This document shows positions 56,807 through 64,000 of a DNA stretch of 64,000 bases, piece after piece. This stretch comes from Symbiodinium natans (Eukaryota > Sar > Dinophyceae > Suessiales > Symbiodiniaceae): NCBI GenBank assembly GCA_905221605.1, contig CAJNDS010002324.1:861501-925500 (forward strand), given 5' to 3'. A program made the position numbers and the translations under genes. Numbering within the stretch: position 1 is the stretch's first letter; the number at the start of each line of letters is the position of its first letter. The notes under the pieces are model-generated. The model saw nothing but the letters and a program-made list of their open reading frames with translations. It was not told the origin of the DNA and did no database searches.

Positions 56807-59800
56807 CCCTTGGTCAGTTGCACTAATCAGACGACAACATGCAATGCGACGGAGTTTAGGGTCTAGGCATTGTCGTGCTCTGGGAACACTGCAACCTCAG
56901 AGCAGAGAATCTCAGGATGAGACGGTGGCCACTGCTGAGTGGCAGCCGCAGGGCGCAAGCAGCCATGGCCGACGAGTACTGTGGAGCGACGAACTCATTT
57001 TCAGTCTCAATCGGCTTCACCCGTTTTGGGCAATCTCGCTGGTTCACACGCGACAGCACAAACACCAGCAGACATGTGTGACTCAATGAATGACCCTCTG
57101 ACCAGGGAGCCGGTCTTCATTTTCTGGCAGCCGCACGCCGGTTGCCGCTTTGTGGTTTGAGCTCTGGTTTCGAGCTCTGCCGTTCAGAGACGATGGCTGC
57201 GAAGGACGTGGCGCTCGCGAAATATGTATATGCATATATGCATATATGCATCTGCAAGAATCGTGTGTGTGTGTGTGGCTTGGGTCTAGATTTTTTGGCG
57301 CAGTGTTTCGACTGATCACCCATGTGGCCACGTCTGGCACAGCGCAGTATCATGCAGCATGAGTGAGGGTCTGCTTCTAGCCGTTTTAAGCGTTCTGTGG
57401 TATTCTGTGGTCGAGGAGCATTGCCTCAACCTTCCGCAGCACAGTTGCACTCCAGACGCCACAATCGCCTGGGCAAGGGTCCCGTGGCTGTGTTTACACG
57501 GAGTTTTGGGCCAGAACGCTGGTTCTTCTGCACGCATATGCGCGCAAGCCCAACAACAGCGAAGCCACAAACCCTAGACCTCAGGGACCTTCGCAACGTT
57601 TACAGTAGGGACCTAGGACTGCAGGACGCTTGGGTGAGGAACGGTGGGGTGTCATGCCACTTCCGCTTCATTTGGAACCGTGCCCTGAGGACACCCAAGA
57701 CGGATCCCTCGTTTTCCGTCAGACCCCATGGAAGAGCTGGGCCATGCACTCGCGTGGCTTCAAGCCTGGTGGTCCTGCAAACATCGCACAGGCGCTGCAT
57801 CTGGGGTGTGAGAAGTGGGGCTTCAAACTCTTTAGGGTTCCGGGTGTGTGGGGTGCAAACCAGTATGCGAGGTTGAGGAGGCTTAAGCCCACATTACACT
57901 GAAAGGGCTGCATCAAATGCGGAATCTGGACCTCAGAGGTACAACGACCCTAGCGCCCTCTACAGAGCGGAAGAAAAGCGGTCCGAAGAAGAATCCAAAT
58001 TTGATGCCACGCAGTCAAAAAACAACTACATACGAGTACAGATGTGGTACAGTGGAGTGGAGAGGTCTGGGTTGAGTGGATTCCAAATGCGTGGAGTGCG
58101 GAGCGGAGTGTAGTGAACGAGTACGTCGGCTGCGGAGTGAGGAATTGACGGAAGTGTCTCATGATGAGTGAAGGGATGTGGCAACCTGGTGTTGCGCGGC
58201 GCTCCCCCAAGCGATGTGGAGCGTGGAGTGAAGAACGGCGTGTGGAACATGGAGCGCGGGGTGGAGCATGGGGTGTGGAGCGTGCACTTCACATTTGCGG
58301 GGTATCTCAACCCCCCCCAAACGGAGAGAATCATCACTGTGAGGAAAAGTCCCGAGGAAATGGGGATGTGCGGGGAGGTCCATCATGTCTCGCAGCAAGT
58401 GCGCACTGTCATCCTCAACCCCCCATCCCCTGAACTCTGCAACACAAAGTTCGGCGCCTTTGCCACCTCCGCAATGTCTTTCTCGCATGTCCTGGTTGCT
58501 CAGTCAAGGGACAAGAGTTGATCTCAGTTCCGGGGCGAAGATGGGTAGTACCTGGGTTGGAGACTAGGTGTCATCCAGATCCAATGAGTTCTATCTGCGG
58601 GACAGCTTCCACAGCACCTAGAGCCACTCGAGTGCGTAGCCCAATTCCACTGCTAAACGACTGCGATGATTGTTTCCGTGCGTCAGGTCAAGCGCAGGAC
58701 TCAGCGTCTAAGTCTTGGGGCCTGGGATCTACACACCCTCAGCCTCGGCCCCCACACTGAAAGCCCTTGCGACGCATTTTACGACATCGGCACACTGCGT
58801 GCGCAACTCTAAACCGTGCGCGGAAACACCTCGCCTAGTGGGTCAAACAATATCTGACATCGTCCATGGGTCCTATCACTGCGGGACAATAAACATCCGA
58901 AGTTCCAAAGGCACAAGGCAACGTCGAACCCAAACACCATGAGCACGCAGAGCAAGCGGCCACGTAGAGACGATGCTGTCGTAGGCATCCTGCACCAAAG
59001 TTAGCATTTTGGAGCTTGGCAGCTTCAGGGCTATGAATTATGAGTTGAGGGGATTAGCACGCGGGCGTCACCCTTCGGACCAATTTTGTTGCTTTAAGAA
59101 AAAATGGCGCCCTCTGCAACCCATCAGGAGGACTCATCTGACACTCACCGCGCTGGCACGTTTTTTGGAGATATCAGCTAGATGACAGCACAACGTGCTC
59201 GGACCCGGACTGACCAACCCTTAAATCCTGCAACGGGTTCTCCAGATTTTCGGGCCGGGCCAAGGCTCTCGACGCACATCTTCGCGCATCGCTTACAACT
59301 CTGGGAAAACATCAGAGGGGTTGCACGGGAAGCCACAGAACCGACATGGGAACCGGGGACATCGGAGTTGCGGGAAGCGAACCCTTGAGGATCCAAACCC
59401 AAAGCTCAGACCCGGAGGGGCTCCTTTCGTTGGGAACCCTTTCAGACATTTCAAGCCCTCATCCGGAGCCTCTGGGCACTCCAGGCCCAAAGCCCAACCC
59501 TGACCCTTAAGCTGCTTTGGTCCTGCCAAAGGTCGGTGAGGCCACGGCCGACCTAAGACGAACACACTTTCATGGGAGGGAACTCTCACACGATCTAAAC
59601 CTACACCCTGACCCCTACAAGCCCAAGTAGAAACCAAAACCAGACACCTCCGACAGTGAGGATGAGGATTCAGGATGGTTCAAGGGGTCACGGACTGATG
59701 TTGTTCACTGGTTGATGACCACCGTTTTCCATTCAGATCCGAGAGGCTGCCCACCCGCAGCCCACCACGAAATGGCCTCACGAAGGTGGCTACCCCCAGG

Positions 59801-61229
59801 TTTTCGGCTCGCGGGGGGAGGGGGGCTTGAATCAAAAGAGGTTGAACTTAGCTTCACCTGGCCCTACCCCGTGTTCGGCTCGAGAAGAACGTCTGGGCCC
59901 GAAAAGGTTGAATGTAGCTTCTTCTAGGTTGTTGTTGGCTTGGGCCAGCAGAGGTTTTGCAGGGTTTCCAGAAGGGGTTGCTTTGTAGCTTCACCCAGCC
60001 AACTAGCTAACGCCCAGTTTTTCGGCTCGGGAAATGGACTGAAGAGGTTGCGTGCAACTTTATCTGGCCCAAACCCAGAGTCGGCTCAGATCGGGGTCTT
60101 GCGCCAGGAGAGGTTGCTTTCAAAAAAATTCCGAACCTTAGGGACAAGGGGACCGGGAGACCAGGGCACCCAGGGGTCCGCCACACCTATACAAAAAGGT
60201 ATGGCGACACACCTAAAAATCAAACTCGGGACTCATGAGAAACACGTGCCCCTATCCCTTTACCTCAGACACTCCACTGAGGATGGGGCGAACGAAACCA
60301 ACGGCCTCACTGGCGCTGTGGATGTCGCTCAGGCGCGGGGACGTCGGCTCGTCTGCCTCACCGTGCGAACCCCAAAGCTTTGTAGATTTTGCAGGGGCGA
60401 ATGGTTTCGGGGGGAAGAGCTTAAAGTAAGCTGCGTTGGAGGCTGTGGGTTGAATAGGATGGTGTGAGGGATCCGCGAGCCACGAACGAGCACCGGAAAC
60501 CCAGGCGACAACATGCAACCCGACAGAGTTTAGAGTTTAGGAGTTGACGTCTTATGGTGTTCAGGGCCCCTGCAACTGCAACAGCCCCATCTAAGGATGG
60601 GACAGCGGCAGTGCCAAGTGCCATGCCAGCAGCCGGCAGGCGCAGGGCCATGGTCATGTGGTGTGCCTAGAATCACACGGACCCATATCAGGGTATCCTG
60701 GTTGGTTCGGTTGTACCACTTGCGATCGTAGGGCGTAGGGCGCACAGGAGAGGATGGCAACCTCCCCGTCTCAGCGGTGCTTTGAGGTCTACTCGAAAGG
60801 CGGAGCCGAATAACAACGGACGGCAGAAAGTGGAGGAAGAGAAACAAAACCTCCCGAACCCCTTGTAGCATCCCTTGCAGCATCCTTTGCCGAACCTCAC
60901 ATACACGATCATGCACTCATCCCGGACTCCCCGCACAAGGAAATTTGGGAATTGGGAGTTGGGCCCTTTCAAGGGTTTTGGGGATTAACAAACGACGCCT
61001 AAACCCTAAACCCTACCCCTTCATATTCAAGTGCTTACAGCGGCTGAGGGCTTGGAGGCTTGGAGGCCTCTCTGGCTCTGGACCCTCAGCGTTCCACAAA
61101 AGCAGGATTTTGGGCACAGATGCGCACCGTGGCCGAGTCGGTTTCAAAGACTTCAATGCCAAGCCGCTGCCGCTTGGACCGCAGCTTTTGGGCAGCTCCC
61201 ATGGCCATGACACACTGGGCCAGTCTGGA

Positions 61230-63340
61230 GGCCCCGAATGCTTCCATGGCTTTGCATGGCTTTGAGAAATGTGTTCAGGTTGCAGGCTGCCACAAGTCAA
61301 GTCGGGGTTTAGCGCGTAAGCAGTATGTACTTATACCGGTGTAGGGTGTTGGGTAGTTTCCATAAACTTTAAGGTTGAGCGCCCAGCTTTCGGGGGTGGG
61401 GCTCTTGGCTGTACGGCTTGTGACCCCCCCCCGCTCCCTTGCAGGGTGGACTGTGCGAGGGCTTTTTACGGGGGTACGGTAGATCTGGGACAGTAGATCT
61501 TTACATTCTTTACTTGCAGTGACCGGAATGCTCTATGGAGGTTGAGCCCAATACGCTTTCGAGGCTTCAAGGTGCCGTCTTCCTGATCGCAATAGGCAGC
61601 GTCACGACACGAATGGGAGCAACCCTTGCGGCCAGTATCCTGAGGCTTGAAGTCGAACTCGGCAAAGACTGCTGATAGCGCTGCACCCTCTCGGTGAAAT
61701 GTCCGGGGCGCGGCCAAGGCTACTGTTCAGCTGCAGCCTCTTCTAGGTGGTTCATCTTTAACTACATGTAGTTGCCTCGCTTGTTCCTTTCTGCATTGCA
61801 TACAGGGCGTCTGCTGACAAACCTCCATCCCAAGACAACGCAGTGACTTACGCAGCAAGGGCTTGTACGTATGTTATATGTACACACTGCATGGCTAAGT
61901 AGATCGGCTGGCTGGTCTGAGGCGCCTTCCGCGGATGCAGCTCACCCAGAAGTGGCTCGGGAAGCTGGAGGGCGGCTCGTCCTTCTCCGACTCTCACAAG
62001 ACCAGACTGCCACCATCCCACATTTTTCCATTGCCCGACCAGACTGCCATCCATCACCCTGGCTTCCTTGACGAGCCCGTCTGTGCGCACGCCGCTTACC
62101 GCGCGCCTACCTCAGGGGATGATGGCTTGGTGTGGCTTGGTGTGGCTTGGTGTGGCTTGGTGTGGCGTGGTGCGGCTTGATGAAGATGCCAGCTGCACTG
62201 AGCAAGCCCGTTCGACAAAACTGGCTCCCTTCAGCCCAAACAGCCTTGAACGTCGGACACAAAGTAAGCCTCGGCACTGAAGAGGGATACGCACAGGAGT
62301 TCAAACTGGACAGGCAAGGCACGTCGCGGCACGCATCGCGCAGCCAAAGGCCATGCACCAGGAACTCGGAGCCATGTGACGTTGACCTGGCGAACAGTGC
62401 GGGAGGCGGCACCTCGCTGGGCCATGACCCTGCGCCCTCAAGTTGAAGCCGACAGCCGTCTCATTGTGCATCAAGCCAGATCATAAAGGCGTGACAGCAT
62501 GGGTGAATGCACGGTATCGGGATGGTTTGGACAGCTGCTTCACTGCAGCTGGCTAAGGAGGCTCACTTTGTGGCGTTGTGCTTGCTGCGGTCTCAGCGGC
62601 TCAGTGCCACTTCAGCGCCCTCCATGTTGGAAGCAGCAGCGCATCAGCAGCACAGCACCAGCGGCGGGGGCCCCCGGCGACGCATGGCAGCAAAAAGCAA
62701 TGCTAACGCCCTGCCGCGCTAAGAATCCCACAAGAAAATCGTCTATCAACCTAGAGTCACTGACTGCATGACCGAAGTACTGAAAGGCTGGATGACCGAA
62801 GTACTGAATTGCACTTCTGCACCTTGTGCCACAATGCCCTGGAGCTGCGAGTCGAGTCGAGCCGACTGGAGCTTCGAGGCTGATGGAAGGCTCACTGGAT
62901 CACTGTACCATGATGCTTGCACCCTGAGGCAGACACGCACCACCCGCCGGACCAAGAGGGTCGGGCTTGTTTTTAATTGCATCACGGAGCTCTGTCTTGA
63001 CACGGCACAGTTGACCGCGGATGATTGGCTCAGCTCTGATCATAGCAGAGATCCAGTCACAGGTGACACCTATACTTGAAACAGATGCCCCAGGTTCGAG
63101 GCATCATTCTTCTGACTCTGGTTCATCAGGCCTGCCTGAGGTAAGTCGCCATATTAGCCATACAGACAAATTTCAAAGCAGATTCATTGCATGCTGTGCT
63201 GCAAAGTTGACACACCCCGACAGGGCCCTTACCAGCGGCCAAGAGCTATGATTGGCCAGGATGATGCGCCGCACAAAGTCTTTCGTAGCTCAAACAGAGC
63301 CACTCGCGAGTTCCTTCCCAGGAGCTTTGCCCAGGTTCAG
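61230..63340. other. Mostly unassigned sequence
   Basis: It contains a 10-bp repeat GGCTTGGTGT (about five copies, 62,125-62,175) and an 18-bp direct repeat GATGACCGAAGTACTGAA near 62,766-62,808. ORFs are short and conflicting, and no family was recognised. Confidence 0.5.
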
Positions 63341-63476
63341 AACTCGCCGGTCTGATCCTTGTCCCATCTTGGGACGAACCAGAACAGAAAGCAGTTCCTT
63401 AGCTTGACACTTGAGACGCCCATTCCTGTGACTGTGGTCCTGTCCGAAACTGCGAGAGCAGCTGCAGCTACAGCTC

Positions 63477-63906
63477 TCAACAGCTACCGGTTGCCTTGGC
63501 AGCTACAAGTAGCTGTGCTGCGAATCCGCTCTCTGTTGTGCCGACCAGCGTCGTGGGGCAGCCTTTGTCCCAGCGGTTCCGTGTGGGATCCTCGGCAGCT
63601 CCATGCCGATGTTTCGACCCCGATGACCCAACATGACCCAACATGACACAACGAATCCCTGACTTGCGAGCTGGCCCTCTCAGCCCAAGCAAGCCGCCAA
63701 GCGCTCGTCGCCGAGGGGCGTAACGGAAGGAATCGAACTTCTCGTTGAACTCGTCTGTGTCCAGGTCTCCCACCCACACGGATGTGCCCGTCCTCAGCGT
63801 GTCGTGGTGCGCGATGTGCACAGCGTGCTGACCTGACTGGGTGCTCCACTCCAGATCATCCACCACGTAATTTTCGTCTTCCTTCCACTCATTCGCGAGC
63901 TCGTTC
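63477..63906 (-). CDS. Candidate exon of unrecognised protein
   Basis: A CGGCAG|G acceptor-like site at 63,906/63,907 opens a minus frame that continues to a stop at 63,477. The first 65 residues are strongly protein-like: NELANEWKEDENYVVDDLEW, then GTSVWVGDLDTDEFNEKFDS and FRYAPRR. They match the spacer paralogue at 55,064-55,346 at most positions, with substitutions of similar residues (D/E, T/S, K/E). A later RNRWDKG block is also shared. The stretch between them is less conserved and may be intronic. The family is unknown. The 5' part of the gene would lie beyond the window's right edge. Confidence 0.45.
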
Positions 63907-64000
63907 CTGCCGTTGAGCAGGCATCAGGTACAACGACTTGACATGTGAAAGTATCGTGGGTCTAGTCAATCTAGTCAACGGCAGTGGTGTGCCAGAGAAA

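Overview
This looks like nuclear DNA of a eukaryotic microalga, most likely a dinoflagellate. The inference rests on: plant-type telomeric heptamers (TTTAGGG/CCCTAAA) scattered in both orientations through nearly the whole window; moderately high GC; very low gene density; candidate exons preceded by pyrimidine-rich AG (often AG|G) acceptor-like sites; one intronless sirtuin-like gene; and abundant micro- and minisatellites. There are no operons, rRNA, tRNA, CRISPR array or phage genes. The organism call is an inference. No spliced-leader relic or diagnostic dinoflagellate gene was found.

Layout: 0-5.7 kb is repeat-rich and almost gene-free (interstitial telomeric arrays, a 46-bp minisatellite, foldback elements, one weak exon candidate). 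At 6.57-7.90 kb a complete sirtuin-like gene lies on the minus strand, the best-supported gene here. At 8-15 kb there are more telomeric arrays, a 69-bp minisatellite and an octamer (TTTGAGGG) array. At 15-24 kb two dispersed repeats appear; one (D1) is split by about 2 kb of other repeats, while its second copy near 37-38 kb is contiguous. At 24.7-31.1 kb two diverged copies of a multi-exon minus-strand gene flank a coiled-coil gene fragment; copy A looks more intact and copy B is decayed. At 31-44 kb there is mostly unrecognised sequence, an AT-rich island and a composite hairpin minisatellite. At 44-46.7 kb telomeric arrays are dense, and one sits inside a foldback element. At 46.8-47.7 kb a proline-rich ORF runs on the minus strand. 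At 48.97-61.2 kb a near-identical 5.5-kb unit occurs twice in direct orientation, with an older diverged relic of part of it just upstream. The 1.3-kb spacer and the window end (63.4-63.9 kb) carry two paralogous exon sets of an unrecognised protein.

The strongest observations are: (1) a foldback (MITE-like) family at three loci with about 8-bp target-site duplications (two perfect, one 6/8); (2) a roughly 100-bp telomeric array inside one of these elements, which orders the two events; (3) telomeric arrays that are each homogenised for a different variant unit; (4) the recent tandem duplication, in which a 152-bp GAC array has kept identical length and an identical phase slip while the adjacent telomeric array has changed length. 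No coherent multi-gene pathway can be read from the window.
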